Part shown: positions 28,164 to 37,501 of the stretch, in pieces
Layout of the letters: each line of letters begins with the position of its first letter
Position numbering within the stretch: position 1 is the first letter of the stretch
Source of the DNA: Pseudomonas sp. B21-048
GTDB taxonomy: Bacteria; Pseudomonadota; Gammaproteobacteria; Pseudomonadales; Pseudomonadaceae
Length of the DNA stretch: 64,000 nt
Assembly (NCBI RefSeq): GCF_024748615.1
Contig: NZ_CP087168.1
Span: 3,038,001 to 3,102,000, forward strand
Reading direction: 5' to 3'
Program-made: the position numbers and the translations under genes
The notes under the pieces: model-generated
Database searches by the model: none
Seen by the model: only the letters and a program-made list of their open reading frames with translations
What the model was told of the DNA's origin: nothing

Positions 28164-29243
28164 ATGCATATCCTGTTCATTCTCAAGGACTTCAAGCCCG
28201 AGGGTGGCCTCGAGCGTGTCCAGCAACGCCTGGCCAGGCAGTTTCTCAAGGATGGCCAGCGTGTCAGTTATTTCGTCATGAACGGCGACACGCCGGACGA
28301 TGAAGGGGCTGCCACGCTTAATGGCGGCGGCAATGGAGTCGTCGGCCTGCTCAAGTCCATCGTATTGCTGCGCCGGAGTATTCGTCGTGAGCGTGTGACT
28401 CACCTCATCGCCGCCAAGGAACAAGCCAATCTCTGCACCTGGTTTGCCACCTTGGGTAGCCCATGCAAGGTCATCTATACCCGTCACGCGGCACTCGATT
28501 GCAGCGAACAGAGAATCAGCCCAGCTACTGTGCGTCTACTCTATGCGTTGTACCTCTGTGGCAACGGTCAGGTCGTGACAGTTTCCAATGGCTTGCGCCA
28601 GTCCCTCGCCGATCGGGTGCCCTGGGGTCGCCAGCGCATCCGTTATTGCCCCAATGCCGTGGTCACCGAACAACTGCTCAATGCCGCACAAACGCCCATG
28701 CTCATCGGTATGCCGACGGAGTTCTGGTTAGCGGTGGGCCGGTTGGTGCAACCGAAGGGTTTCCATTTGCTGCTCGATGCCTATGCCATGGCCTTACGCA
28801 GCGCTGCACTGCCGGATCTGGTGATCATCGGCGATGGCCCGCAGCTCGCCGCGCTGACTTCACAGGCAGGCCGCCTGGGCATCAAGGAGCGTGTGCATTT
28901 CACCGGTTTTCTGAGTAATCCCTACCCATTGATCAGGCATGCACGGCTGCTGATCCTGAGTTCCTTTCATGAGGGCTTGCCGACCGTCCTGATCGAGGCC
29001 CTGGCGCTGGGCACGCCAGTGTTGGCCTGCGACTGCGAAACCGGGCCCAGGGAATTGCTTGATAACGGCCGCCTCGGCCACCTGGTCAAGGTCAATGATG
29101 TACCGGCGCTGGCCGAAGGGATGCTGCGCAGCCTGACCGCGCAAGGTCAGGCTGCGCCAAGCACACAAGTGGCCGCTGACGCCGTCCGGCAGTACACCAG
29201 TCAATACGCCGCACAGGCGTACTACCAGGTATGGAATCAATGA
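28164..29243 (+). CDS. Glycosyltransferase family 4
   Basis: A 359-residue GT-B enzyme. The N-terminal LFILKDFKPEGGLERVQQRLARQF is the acceptor-side motif; the C-terminal donor domain shows AVGRLVQPKGFHLLLDAYA, LVIIGDGPQLAALTSQAGRLGI, and the E-x7-E motif SSFHEGLPTVLIEALALGTPVLA. No TM segments. It adds one sugar of the repeat unit in the cytoplasm. Its stop overlaps the next start by ATGA. Confidence 0.92.
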   Translation: MHILFILKDFKPEGGLERVQQRLARQFLKDGQRVSYFVMNGDTPDDEGAATLNGGGNGVVGLLKSIVLLRRSIRRERVTHLIAAKEQANLCTWFATLGSPCKVIYTRHAALDCSEQRISPATVRLLYALYLCGNGQVVTVSNGLRQSLADRVPWGRQRIRYCPNAVVTEQLLNAAQTPMLIGMPTEFWLAVGRLVQPKGFHLLLDAYAMALRSAALPDLVIIGDGPQLAALTSQAGRLGIKERVHFTGFLSNPYPLIRHARLLILSSFHEGLPTVLIEALALGTPVLACDCETGPRELLDNGRLGHLVKVNDVPALAEGMLRSLTAQGQAAPSTQVAADAVRQYTSQYAAQAYYQVWNQ

Positions 29244-30346
29244 AAAGGCTGCTGATTATTCTGCAGGACTTGAACGGAGGCGGAGCCGAAAAAATGATGG
29301 TGCGCCTCGCCGGTGCGCTGACTGACGCAGGCAATGACGTGACCTTGTTGATGCTCACCGGTACAGGAGTGAACTCGGCGCGCCTCGACCCACGGGTCAA
29401 ACAGGTCGAGTTGCACAGTGCGCACAGCTCGAGGGCAGTGCCGGCTCTGGCACGTTTTCTTCGCCACAATTACTTTGACGCGCAACTGGCCGCCCTCACC
29501 CACGTCAACGTGGTGGCCATCGCCGCTGCCGCGTTGTCAGGTACTTTGGCGCGCCTGCATGTCAGTGAGCGCAACGCATTTTCCCATGACAAATACGTCA
29601 ATCCCGCGTTGACCGTACGCACAGCCTATCTGCTGGCCCCGCTGCTGTATCGACTCATCCCCAATCCGGTGATCTGCGTCTCGCGCGGCGTCGCCCAGGA
29701 TCTGGTCGACACCACCATCACGCGACCACAGGACGTGACCATCGCCGACAACCCGGTACTCGACAACGATTTTCGCGACAAGGCGCCGGGGCGCCCAAGC
29801 CACCGCTGGCTGCTGGAAAAGTCCACCCCGGTGATTGTCGCCGTGGGTCGCCTGGCGCGGCAGAAAGGCTTTGACGTATTGATCGATGCCTTCGCCCGAT
29901 TACCCGATCCCGGTGCCCGATTGATCATTTTCGGCGAAGGCGCGCTCAGAACCGAGTTGCTTGAGCAGGCAGTCGCCCTGGGCGTGGCCGACCGGTTCGA
30001 TCTGCCGGGCTATACCAGCGATCCATTGGCGGAAGTGGCAGCGGCCGACTGCTTTGTGCTGTCGTCTCGTTTCGAGGGCAGTCCCAACGCGCTGGTCGAG
30101 GCCATGTCCACGGGCACCCCCGTGGTATCGACCCACTGCCCCTATGGCCCGCAAGAGATTCTCGACAATGGCGCAATCGCCCCGCTGGTGGTCGTCGACG
30201 ACCCAGCAGCACTGGCACAGGCCATCGCCATGGAACTGACGTTGCCGCGAGATTCAAACCGCCAGGCCCGCATTGATGCCGCTGCCCGCTTCGTAAGCGC
30301 CTGCGCGGCGAATACCTATCTCGACGCATTACTGAGGTCGTCATGA
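29240..30346 (+). CDS. Glycosyltransferase family 4
   Basis: A 368-residue GT-B enzyme with LIILQDLNGGGAEKMMVRLAGAL at the N-terminus, then VAVGRLARQKGFDVLIDAFARL, LIIFGEGALRTELLEQA and the retaining E-x7-E motif SSRFEGSPNALVEAMSTGTPVV. The ATGA overlap on both sides (29240, 30343) shows tight translational coupling with the other GT4 and the polymerase. Confidence 0.92.
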   Translation: MKRLLIILQDLNGGGAEKMMVRLAGALTDAGNDVTLLMLTGTGVNSARLDPRVKQVELHSAHSSRAVPALARFLRHNYFDAQLAALTHVNVVAIAAAALSGTLARLHVSERNAFSHDKYVNPALTVRTAYLLAPLLYRLIPNPVICVSRGVAQDLVDTTITRPQDVTIADNPVLDNDFRDKAPGRPSHRWLLEKSTPVIVAVGRLARQKGFDVLIDAFARLPDPGARLIIFGEGALRTELLEQAVALGVADRFDLPGYTSDPLAEVAAADCFVLSSRFEGSPNALVEAMSTGTPVVSTHCPYGPQEILDNGAIAPLVVVDDPAALAQAIAMELTLPRDSNRQARIDAAARFVSACAANTYLDALLRSS

Positions 30347-31677
30347 ACAAACTGGAAGTGAGGTACACCACCCTGCGCGACGCCTTCACGTTGTTCGGCG
30401 GGCTGTTCTATATCCAGGTGATTGGATTTTTTTTCGGGTTGGCGGATGTGTCGAGTCTGGGCGCCGCCGAAAAAGACCTCGAAGGCAACGCGATCAACCA
30501 GATCTGCGGCCTGATCACCCTGCTGGTTCCGCTGTTCTTCTTCATCCGCAACAAGGTCTTTCTCAGCAAAAGTTTTTACAGGAACAATGCCTTCCTGCTG
30601 GTATTCATACTCGGCCTGGCCGTATCGATCAGTTGGTCCTATGACCCGATGTTAAGTTTCAAACGTTTTGTGGCGTTGATCAGCCTGGTGTTCTTTGCAG
30701 GTTTCATCGCCTACAACTACAGCCTCGAGAAAATCGCCTTCATGCTCGGCTGCATCATCGGTGCCGCAGCGTTGTTAGGCTTGATATTCGCGTTTTTCAG
30801 GCCTGACATCGCCTTCATTTACGGCGGTCCTCGCGATGGAGCGTTCAAAGGGATCTTCCCGGAAAAGAATGCCGGCGCACGGATCAACGCGATCGCTATT
30901 CTGTTACTGCTGCCGATGATCCGTCAGCGCAATCCCTGGGCCATGCTCTGCTCGTTGTTTTCGCTGATCGCGATTGCGCTGGCCCAATCCGCCACCGCCA
31001 TAGCGCTGATCGTTGCCGGTACGGTGAGCTATTGGTACTTCCTCACGCTAATCCGCTTGCACATCAACCGCTCATGGCCAGCGTTCCTCGGTACGATGAT
31101 CGTCTATGTGCTGATCTGTTTCTTTCTATACGGCAATTATGCGCTGCTGCTGGAGCTGACCAGTCGTGACCCGTCACTCACCGACCGCACGCGGATCTGG
31201 GACCTGCTCACACCACTGATCGACGCCGAACTCCTCAAGGGTTACGGCTTCGGCGGCTTCTGGTCCAGCCCGAGCGCCGAAGTATTCATCAACCGTTGGG
31301 GTTACATCGGCAATGCCCACAGCGGTTACATGGAAACCTTGCTTAACGGCGGCATCGTTCAGTTGATAGCGCTGATCCTCATGCAGGTCGAGGCGCTGAT
31401 CAAACACTATCGGGCCGTATTGGCTGATCAGTTGGCACAGTTTCACGTCAGTGCGATGGTCATCATCGGATCGTTCATGCTCACCAACTATGTGGCGTAT
31501 GTAGTGCCCAATTACCGCTCGGCGGAGTTTTTGGTGTTCTGCGTTCTGGCCCTGTCATTCCGTCACCACCACGCCAAACGCCCCGGCTTGGCAACACATC
31601 CTTTCACGTCTGGTGATTGCGTCACGCTCGAGGGCGTACCCGCCAAAACGATGTCCAAGGAGAACAGCCAGTGTTGA
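30343..31677 (+). CDS. Wzy-like O-antigen/EPS polymerase (O-antigen ligase family)
   Basis: A 444-residue integral membrane protein with about 10-12 hydrophobic helices and a long periplasmic loop carrying TDRTRIWDLLTPLIDAELLKGYGFGGFW and WGYIGNAHSGYMETLLNGGI. That R-x-x-I/L-W ... H-N/S pattern is the mark of the Wzy_C/O-antigen ligase superfamily. It would join repeat units in the periplasm. The overlap with the GT4 gene and the position before the flippase support the polymerase assignment. Confidence 0.85.
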   Translation: MNKLEVRYTTLRDAFTLFGGLFYIQVIGFFFGLADVSSLGAAEKDLEGNAINQICGLITLLVPLFFFIRNKVFLSKSFYRNNAFLLVFILGLAVSISWSYDPMLSFKRFVALISLVFFAGFIAYNYSLEKIAFMLGCIIGAAALLGLIFAFFRPDIAFIYGGPRDGAFKGIFPEKNAGARINAIAILLLLPMIRQRNPWAMLCSLFSLIAIALAQSATAIALIVAGTVSYWYFLTLIRLHINRSWPAFLGTMIVYVLICFFLYGNYALLLELTSRDPSLTDRTRIWDLLTPLIDAELLKGYGFGGFWSSPSAEVFINRWGYIGNAHSGYMETLLNGGIVQLIALILMQVEALIKHYRAVLADQLAQFHVSAMVIIGSFMLTNYVAYVVPNYRSAEFLVFCVLALSFRHHHAKRPGLATHPFTSGDCVTLEGVPAKTMSKENSQC

Positions 31678-31823
31678 ATGTTCCCTCGCGATTACTCTGT
31701 TCGGTCATCAGCGTGTTCGGGCGGATGTTCGAGCATTCGTGGCAAGCGCTGATTTTCTTCGAGGGTAAACCGACCTTGCGCTATCTCCATGCGCGGGTGA
31801 ATACACTGCGCAAGGCGCCTTAG
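31674..31823 (+). pseudogene. GT2 C-terminal fragment between polymerase and flippase
   Basis: About 50 codons read VISVFGRMFEHSWQALIFFEGKPTLRYLHARVNTLRKA. This corresponds to the last 50 residues of the GT2 at 22612-23565 (YRRMLEYSWQALIF-NGKPTLRYLYAHARSLRKA). No catalytic domain is attached, so it is the tail of a lost second GT2 gene or an imprint of recombination. A short peptide could still be made because TTG/ATG starts overlap the wzy stop. Confidence 0.75.
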
Positions 31824-31837
31824 CCTGGACACTGCCC

Positions 31838-33256
31838 ATGGCCAATCATCGCCTGATGACCTTGATCTGGATCTTCACCGAAAAAATCGGCCTGATTTTC
31901 TTGTCCATGATTACCTTCATCGCTTATGCCAGGCTCATGTCGCCGGCAGAGCTGGGGGTGGGCACGGTGATCATTGCCGTTGTCGAGGTACTGGCCATTC
32001 TCTACTCCTCAATGCTCGAAGACCCGCTGGTACGTTTGGAGCATCTCGAAGAGAAACACATCTGCACAGCCTTCTGGTTCGCCGTGCTGATCAGCCTGGC
32101 CTCTATCGTCGTCATATCGTTTGCTGCGATGCTGTATACGAGGTCTGTGATGCTGCAGTGGATGACCGCGGCCGCCTCGCTGAAGATCCTGTTCACCATG
32201 ATGGCACGGGTCTATGTCGTGGAAATGCGCCGCACCAGCAACTTCAAGATGCTGGCCTCGCGCACGCTCTTGGGCAAAGTGGCCGGCGGCGTCGGGGGTA
32301 TCGCCATTGCACTGTGGGGATTTGGCGCCTGGGCCGTGATTGCTCAGGCGCTGATCATGGAATTCGTTTCCATCGTTGTATTGATGCTCGGAAACCGCCG
32401 CCGGATTGCCTTCTACATTGACGGGCCGTTCTTGCGCGAACTATTAAGCGCCGGAGCCCCTGTCGCCATCAACGTGATGAGTTGGCAAATGCTGCAGCGC
32501 GGCGTCAATGTGCTACTCGGCATTACGGCCGGCACCTATGCCGTCGGTATGTTCAATATGGCCATGCGCATCATCGATCTGCCTCGCTCGGCGATCTATA
32601 ACGGCCTGATGAGTTACGCACTGCCGGTGTTTGCCCGGCGCGGCAACGATACCCCGCGGTTGATCGGGTTGATCCGCGACTCGACGGCCATCAGCGGTTT
32701 CCTGCTCACGCCGCTGTTCATCGGCATCGCGTTAACGGCCCAGGACATCATCCTGTTGATATTCGGCGCCAAATGGGCAGAAGCCATTCCCCTGCTGCAA
32801 GTGCTCGCCTGCACGGCAGCCATCGGCAACATTGCCATGTATGCCACGACCGCGCTGGTGGCGGTCAATCGCACCCACCTGACCGTCAAGGCTGAAGTCG
32901 CAACCACCCTGCTGGCGCTGGCGCTGGTTTACAGCCTGGGTCATCGCTACGCAGGCATGGCCGCAGCCCTGGCCTTGCTGGCGCGGATGGTGATGATCAC
33001 GCCCTTGCAGATCCGTGGGCTGAACACGGCAATAGGTTACGGTTGGCGCGCGGTTTTCGAATCCAGTTATCGCAGCGTGATCGCCTCGCTCATCATGGCC
33101 GCCACTGTGGTGTTTGTTTCTTCGCACCTGGATTTGCGGGGGTATCTGCATTTGGCCTGCAGCATTGGTATCGGCACGCTGACCTATGCGCTGGCCTATA
33201 GCGCGTTGCACCCACGGTGGCCGCAGGAATTTAAATTGGTGTTCACTGCTCGCTGA
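31838..33256 (+). CDS. Wzx-like polysaccharide flippase
   Basis: A 472-residue membrane protein of the MATE/MVF superfamily with about 12-14 hydrophobic segments. The opening MTLIWIFTEKIGLIFLSMITFIAYARLMSPAELGVGTVI and later VMSWQMLQRGVNVLLGITAGTYAVGMFNMAMRI are typical of polysaccharide-biosynthesis flippases of the WzxC/lipopolysaccharide-exporter branch. It would flip lipid-linked repeat units to the periplasm for Wzy. It is the last recognisable transport gene of the cluster. Confidence 0.9.
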   Translation: MANHRLMTLIWIFTEKIGLIFLSMITFIAYARLMSPAELGVGTVIIAVVEVLAILYSSMLEDPLVRLEHLEEKHICTAFWFAVLISLASIVVISFAAMLYTRSVMLQWMTAAASLKILFTMMARVYVVEMRRTSNFKMLASRTLLGKVAGGVGGIAIALWGFGAWAVIAQALIMEFVSIVVLMLGNRRRIAFYIDGPFLRELLSAGAPVAINVMSWQMLQRGVNVLLGITAGTYAVGMFNMAMRIIDLPRSAIYNGLMSYALPVFARRGNDTPRLIGLIRDSTAISGFLLTPLFIGIALTAQDIILLIFGAKWAEAIPLLQVLACTAAIGNIAMYATTALVAVNRTHLTVKAEVATTLLALALVYSLGHRYAGMAAALALLARMVMITPLQIRGLNTAIGYGWRAVFESSYRSVIASLIMAATVVFVSSHLDLRGYLHLACSIGIGTLTYALAYSALHPRWPQEFKLVFTAR

Positions 33257-33370
33257 CTGTCCTCTACTCACTGCCGGGGCTTGGTGTTGGGAGTACATAT
33301 CCATTTCTACCCCCTGTCTTGTCCATCTTCATTACCCAAGCCCGAGCCCCCCCATAAAGAGGTCGCAGCA

Positions 33371-33664
33371 ATGAACGGTACGATGACTTCCGATCAAGCG
33401 ATAGCCTGTCTAAACCTGGCGCTTGAACGTAACAAACAACTGTTCAGCGAAGCCTATCACTTGAGCCACGCCGCCCTTGATCTTCTCGAACACCCCGATA
33501 TGGACGTCGATATGTTCACGCAATACCAGAAGAAAAGACGACAGGCTGATCGTAAATACCTTGAAGCCATCGAGCACTTGCGATTAATCATGGCTGAGTA
33601 CCCTGTCCATCTTTGCTCAGCAGAGCGTTCAATACATCAGCCGCCCGTTTCGGCCGAGGAATGA
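33371..33664 (+). CDS. Small helical protein of unknown function at end of EPS cluster
   Basis: A 97-residue cytoplasmic protein starting at ATG 33371 (AGAGG upstream). It appears almost all helical (SDQAIACLNLALERNKQLFSEAYHLSHAALDLLEHPDMDVDMFTQYQKKRRQADRKYLEAIEHLRLIMAEYP) and has one Cys in each half. I do not recognise the family. It lies 114 bases after the flippase, before the terminator, so it may be co-transcribed with the EPS genes. Confidence 0.6.
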   Translation: MNGTMTSDQAIACLNLALERNKQLFSEAYHLSHAALDLLEHPDMDVDMFTQYQKKRRQADRKYLEAIEHLRLIMAEYPVHLCSAERSIHQPPVSAEE

Positions 33665-33774
33665 TGGCAAAACTTGACCTCAGCGGGTCGCTGATTCACC
33701 GAGGATGAACACCACCATTACCAGTAGCCACAGCAGAATCCCGGGAAACTTTTCCGACCATCCGTGAAAAAACA

Positions 33775-33807
33775 AAAAAATGGACCTCTTCCAGAGGCCC
33801 ATTTTTT
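33775..33807. terminator. Bidirectional intrinsic terminator
   Basis: The left arm AAAAAATGGACCTCT and right arm AGAGGCCCATTTTTT pair with a single mismatch around a three-base loop. A tracts on one side and T tracts on the other let it work in both directions, ending the EPS cluster and the opposing phosphatase gene. Confidence 0.85.
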
Positions 33808-33813
33808 ACTCAG

Positions 33814-34395
33814 TTAATCGCAGGCCCGTGTTAAAGACTCGACCGTGAAGCACCCTGAGCGATAAACCGTACGAGCCTGCATACCTTGCTTTTGCAGTGT
33901 TTTCCTGACGGTTCTGAGGAACATCCCGTGGGAGATAACAATCGTCGTCTTCCCTGTCTCGGAGCAGGACTTGTAGAGCTCATCGGCAACACCGACAGCC
34001 CGACGGTATTCCGTTTTTCGGGGGATGGCTCCCAATGAAACCCCGAGTAACCATAAAATTCTGTGCAGCGCGAACCATTGCCTCAATCCCATTTTCAGGA
34101 GGGGAATGGCGCTTAACCGCAGGTCGTACTCTTGTAATCGACTGTCCTGTTGAACACGCGCAGCCTCGAACAATTTGCACGCCGTTGCATAAGCCCTGTT
34201 GACCGGCGACGAAATGACGTTGGCCTCAGACGCTAAAAGTGGTTTGGACAAGTCCGACTGACTCAAGAACCCTGTGATTTCACCCTCGTCAATGGCTGAG
34301 GTCTGGTTATATTCATCCAGCAATGCTTTAGCCGCAACGCCATCGCAGCGCTTGTAATTGACCAAGGGCGAGGCGTGACGGATTAAATAGATCAC
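33814..34395 (-). CDS. Histidine phosphatase (phosphoglycerate-mutase-like) family protein
   Basis: A 193-residue cytoplasmic enzyme. The N-terminal catalytic RHA motif (MIYLIRHASPLVNYKRCD, His7) and the second His in VISHGMFLRTV (about residue 155) define the histidine phosphatase superfamily; the size suits a small phosphatase or SixA-like protein. The proton donor is probably in the EYDLR or SSPVNRAYATA region. It lies 62 bases downstream of a strong lux-box-like dyad (34458-34477), so it may be a quorum/signal-controlled gene. The substrate is unknown. Confidence 0.82.
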   Translation of the reverse strand: MIYLIRHASPLVNYKRCDGVAAKALLDEYNQTSAIDEGEITGFLSQSDLSKPLLASEANVISSPVNRAYATACKLFEAARVQQDSRLQEYDLRLSAIPLLKMGLRQWFALHRILWLLGVSLGAIPRKTEYRRAVGVADELYKSCSETGKTTIVISHGMFLRTVRKTLQKQGMQARTVYRSGCFTVESLTRACD

Positions 34396-34457
34396 AATAA
34401 ATAAACCCTGCGTGCTGTATGTATTCGCCAGTACACCAAACCACAGCCTGTTTTAGT

Positions 34458-34477
34458 AGCTGCCCAAAGGGGCAGGT
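34458..34477. promoter_or_regulatory. Lux-box-like dyad before the histidine phosphatase
   Basis: On the minus strand ACCTGCCCCTTTGGGCAGCT matches the lux-box form ACCTG-N10-CAG(G)T and the las/rhl rule CT-N12-AG. There is no U-tract, which argues against a terminator. It is 63-82 bases before the phosphatase start and about 220 before the LuxR gene at 34698. The remainder of 34396-34697 shows no gene. Confidence 0.65.
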
Positions 34478-34697
34478 TAAATAACATCACCTCCCCTGAC
34501 CGAGCCCTTCCGCACCCGAAAAACAGAGGGCATAACGGACCTTTTGTCGCAGGCTTGACACGTCACCGTCCCTGGCGAGGTGTAGACACTGTGTTATCGA
34601 AATTGCAAACCAGGGCAACCTTCCGGCGGCACTCCGATCCTGTATGATCAGTCGCCGCTCTTCCCACTCAGAGCGCTGACCATGGAAGGTAATATTG

Positions 34698-35411
34698 GTG
34701 AATGACTGGCGCGAAGATTTCATGGAGTTGGTTTTTAGTTGTACGTCTGAACATGAATTATTCAATGAGCTGACTAAAATAACTTGCAGCTTGGGATTCG
34801 AGTTTTGTTCCTATGGACTAAAAACCCACGCACCGTTAACGCCCCCGCACTATTTTCTATTCTCAAACTACCCCAGCGCTTGGGAGAAAAAATACGTAAC
34901 CGAAGATTATTTCTCCCAGGACCCCACCGTCGAGCACGGGCTGACACGCTCCACGCCCCTGCGCTGGTGCGCAGAACAACAACATCAAAGCCTGGCATTC
35001 TGGGAAGAAGCGCGACACTACAACCTCAACCATGGTTGGTGTCTTTCTTCGCAACGCGAACACAACACTACTGGTTTACTCTCTGTTTCCCGCGCCGATG
35101 AATATATTTCAACGGCAGAGTTGGAGAGTAAAGAGGTTAAATTAATCTGGCTGACTCAGTTAGTGCATGAGTCCATGACGCGCTTTTTGTCCGAAAAACC
35201 CATCCCTGAACAATACAAGCCATTGACCGCACGCGAAAAAGAAACCTTGAAATGGACGGCCATGGGAAAAACGTATGTCGAAATCAGCATTATTTTGAAT
35301 ATCGACACGCGAACCGTGAAATTTCATGTGGTCAATTCCATGCGCAAACTCCAGGCATCGAACAAAACCGAAGCCGCCGTCAAAGCATCCTTGATGGGTT
35401 TGCTGTTCTAA
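34698..35411 (+). CDS. LuxR-family AHL-type receptor without cognate LuxI (solo 1)
   Basis: A 237-residue regulator starting at GTG 34698 (GGAAGG eight bases upstream). An autoinducer-binding domain (about 10-165) keeps all residues that contact AHL in TraR: W62, Y66, D75, P76, W90 (TraR W57, Y61, D70, P71, W85, a constant offset of five) and a nearby Gly113. A GerE helix-turn-helix follows (LTAREKETLKWTAMGKTYVEISIILNIDTRTVKFHVVNSMRKL). No luxI-type synthase is seen in the window, so it is a LuxR solo likely to respond to AHLs from other cells. Its probable target is the box at 34458. Confidence 0.88.
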   Translation: MNDWREDFMELVFSCTSEHELFNELTKITCSLGFEFCSYGLKTHAPLTPPHYFLFSNYPSAWEKKYVTEDYFSQDPTVEHGLTRSTPLRWCAEQQHQSLAFWEEARHYNLNHGWCLSSQREHNTTGLLSVSRADEYISTAELESKEVKLIWLTQLVHESMTRFLSEKPIPEQYKPLTAREKETLKWTAMGKTYVEISIILNIDTRTVKFHVVNSMRKLQASNKTEAAVKASLMGLLF

Positions 35412-35619
35412 AGCTGTCGTTCCGGCTTGCCATCAGACACCCGTCCCTTGGGTCGCGCCCATTGCAATGCAGCCCAAGGACGGTGCAACTGTCGAGGGTT
35501 TCAACTGGGTCCCGTCCCGCAACCCTCGGCCGTTTCACATCCGGCGTGTGTGCCGATCATGCAATGGTCGGCAGGCCGAACAGGGCTCAGGCAGAAATCG
35601 GCCGCGATAACGACGCGGG

Positions 35620-36567
35620 TCAGAGCGGCAGCGCTTCACGCTGGAGATCAGCAACCATCGCCCTCTCCTCCAGGCACTCATCCAGGAAGCTCACCACCGT
35701 CCCCATACAGCCCACCCGCTCCTCGACATGAGGCATATGGCTGGAGTTCTCGAACAACGCCCAACGCGCATTAGGGATCTGTTCCAGATAGGGTTTGACC
35801 ACCGCCGGTGTTGCTTCATCGTAGCGACCGGAGATCACCAGTGCCGGCACGTTGATGTGCCGCAAGCGGTCGACAATGGTCCAGTCTTTCAGGCTGCCTA
35901 TCACATGAAACTCCGTCGGCCCGCTCATGGCGTGGTAAACGGTGGGGTCGGCGTCGACGTGAGCAAACGTACGCGCCACCTCATCGGGCCACGGCAGGAC
36001 GCGACACACATGATTGTCGTAAAAAACCCTCGAAGCCTCCTGATAGGCGGGCGCTTGAAAATTCCCGGCCCGTTCGTGCTCAAGCAATGTTTCATGTACG
36101 CCATCAGGCAATAATTGACGTAAACGGTTGGCTTCCTCGACCCAGACGCGCATGTCCGCAGGGGAATTGGCGACAATCAAAGCCCGCAGCCCCGCAGGTT
36201 GCCTTACCGCGTGCTCACTGGCGAGCATACCGCCCCAGGATTGCCCCAGGAGTGCGTAATTGTCGCGCATGCCGAGATGATCCAGCAGGTTGTCCAGCTC
36301 ATCGAGAAACAGCTGTACGCTCCAGAACGAAGGGGCTTTTTCAGGTAGGTGGGTCGAGCGACCGTTGCCCAGTTGATCGTAATGAACCACTGGATACCCA
36401 CTGGCGGCGATGTCCTTGAAAGCGTCCACGTAGTCGTGCGTGCAGCCCGGACCGCCGTGCAGAATCACCAGCGGCGTGCTTTTACCGTCGAAGTGACCCG
36501 TGACGCGGTACCAGGTCTGATAAGGACCAAAAGGGGCGAAGCCTTCACGTATCCCGATAGATTCCAT
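35620..36567 (-). CDS. Proline iminopeptidase-family alpha/beta hydrolase 1
   Basis: A 315-residue hydrolase. Landmarks in order: oxyanion-hole motif [11 protein letters not shown], the [10 protein letters not shown] strand, nucleophile elbow GQSWGG, catalytic Asp in SGRYDEATP and His in [15 protein letters not shown] plus GQSWGG defines the S33 proline iminopeptidase (PIP) family. ATG 36567 is preferred (CAGGAG 11 bases upstream) over GTG 36600. It follows the LuxR gene at 36660-37421 on the same strand, with a lux-box-like dyad between them. PIP genes beside LuxR solos are typical of the OryR/XccR/PipR group. Confidence 0.88.
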   Translation of the reverse strand: MESIGIREGFAPFGPYQTWYRVTGHFDGKSTPLVILHGGPGCTHDYVDAFKDIAASGYPVVHYDQLGNGRSTHLPEKAPSFWSVQLFLDELDNLLDHLGMRDNYALLGQSWGGMLASEHAVRQPAGLRALIVANSPADMRVWVEEANRLRQLLPDGVHETLLEHERAGNFQAPAYQEASRVFYDNHVCRVLPWPDEVARTFAHVDADPTVYHAMSGPTEFHVIGSLKDWTIVDRLRHINVPALVISGRYDEATPAVVKPYLEQIPNARWALFENSSHMPHVEERVGCMGTVVSFLDECLEERAMVADLQREALPL

Positions 36568-36627
36568 TTTTTGTGCCGCTCCTGAAAAATCGTACGGCAC
36601 ACAATAGCGGGATTAGATTCTCGAGAT

Positions 36628-36647
36628 AACTAGAGAAACCGATAGGT
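36628..36647. promoter_or_regulatory. Lux-box-like (pip box) dyad before PIP 1
   Basis: Read on the minus strand the site is ACCTATCGGTTTCTCTAGTT, of the form ACCTA-N10-TAG(T)T. It lies 61-80 bases before the PIP start. It shares ACCTAT-N8-CTAG with the site at 37502-37521 in front of the second PIP. Confidence 0.65.
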
Positions 36648-36659
36648 TTTTGCCCTGTT

Positions 36660-37421
36660 TCAGCTATCGAGCAATCGATAGTGAGTGGCCCGAACCACGG
36701 CCTGAACCCGATTCTTGGCCCCGAGTTTATGCATGGCCGAAGTCAGATGGAGGCTGATGGTGGCCAATGACCGATTCAGTTGGCTGGCAATCTCGGCGGC
36801 GGTCAGGCCCTCAGCCGCCCATTTCAGACACTCGCGTTCACGCTTGGTCAGGTGGATGGGGGGCGTGTGAGCCTCTTTGCCAAGCAACGGATAGGCCGCT
36901 TCCTGAAAGGCATGGGAAATCAGGCTGAAATCCGCCAGGGTCCGCCGGGCATCGCGCAGGACACTGAGGCTGCTGCCGGTACGCAGTCCGGTCAGGGAGG
37001 CAAAACCGCCTCGGGGCAGATGAATCGGGACTGACACCCCACAGGTCATCTGCGTGTCTTCCAGATAATTCACCACGGGCGCATGGCACTGACTGATGAC
37101 CGGCTCCAGCACGGTGCCCGTCCCGGGTTTGTAAGACCAGACAAAGGGTGAAACACAATTGAGTGCGACCTGCTGGACAGGGTCGATCTGGTAATAACCT
37201 TCTGCGCACCAACGCGTATGCCAATCGGCGGGAGTGTTGCGCAATTTGAGCACCGAGGGCGTGATCAATTTGCCTTCATGGTCCAGCGGCACCGGGCTGT
37301 AGTCGTACACCAACGCATCAAAGCCCAGCTCCTCGGCCAATAGCAAGGCATTGTCCATCTGCTCATCCAGGCTCTTGCCCGACAACAGACGGGGATTGAG
37401 GTCCGATAGCTTGCTTTGCAT
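36660..37421 (-). CDS. LuxR solo of the plant-signal (PipR/OryR) type
   Basis: A 253-residue protein starting at ATG 37421 (AGGAG eight bases upstream; the frame also offers GTG 37430). The ligand domain has W67, then W71 at the position of TraR Tyr61, D80, P81 and W95. Replacement of Tyr61 by Trp is a hallmark of the plant-responsive LuxR solos (OryR, XccR, PsoR, PipR); their other usual change, Trp57 to Met, is absent here. The HTH is LTKRERECLKWAAEGLTAAEIASQLNRSLATISLHLTSAM. It is flanked by two proline iminopeptidase genes and a peptide transporter operon, the context reported for PipR. Confidence 0.87.
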   Translation of the reverse strand: MQSKLSDLNPRLLSGKSLDEQMDNALLLAEELGFDALVYDYSPVPLDHEGKLITPSVLKLRNTPADWHTRWCAEGYYQIDPVQQVALNCVSPFVWSYKPGTGTVLEPVISQCHAPVVNYLEDTQMTCGVSVPIHLPRGGFASLTGLRTGSSLSVLRDARRTLADFSLISHAFQEAAYPLLGKEAHTPPIHLTKRERECLKWAAEGLTAAEIASQLNRSLATISLHLTSAMHKLGAKNRVQAVVRATHYRLLDS

Positions 37422-37501
37422 CCATTGCACTCCTAATTAATTTCAATCCTGAAATTCAGCACGTAGAATGCCACGCCTCGGCGAGGGACTGCCAGACCAA
37501 A

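Noticed and set aside
34458..34477. Intrinsic terminator
   Set aside because: It can fold into a six-pair hairpin but lacks a U-tract in either direction and no gene ends at it; the lux-box reading fits better.
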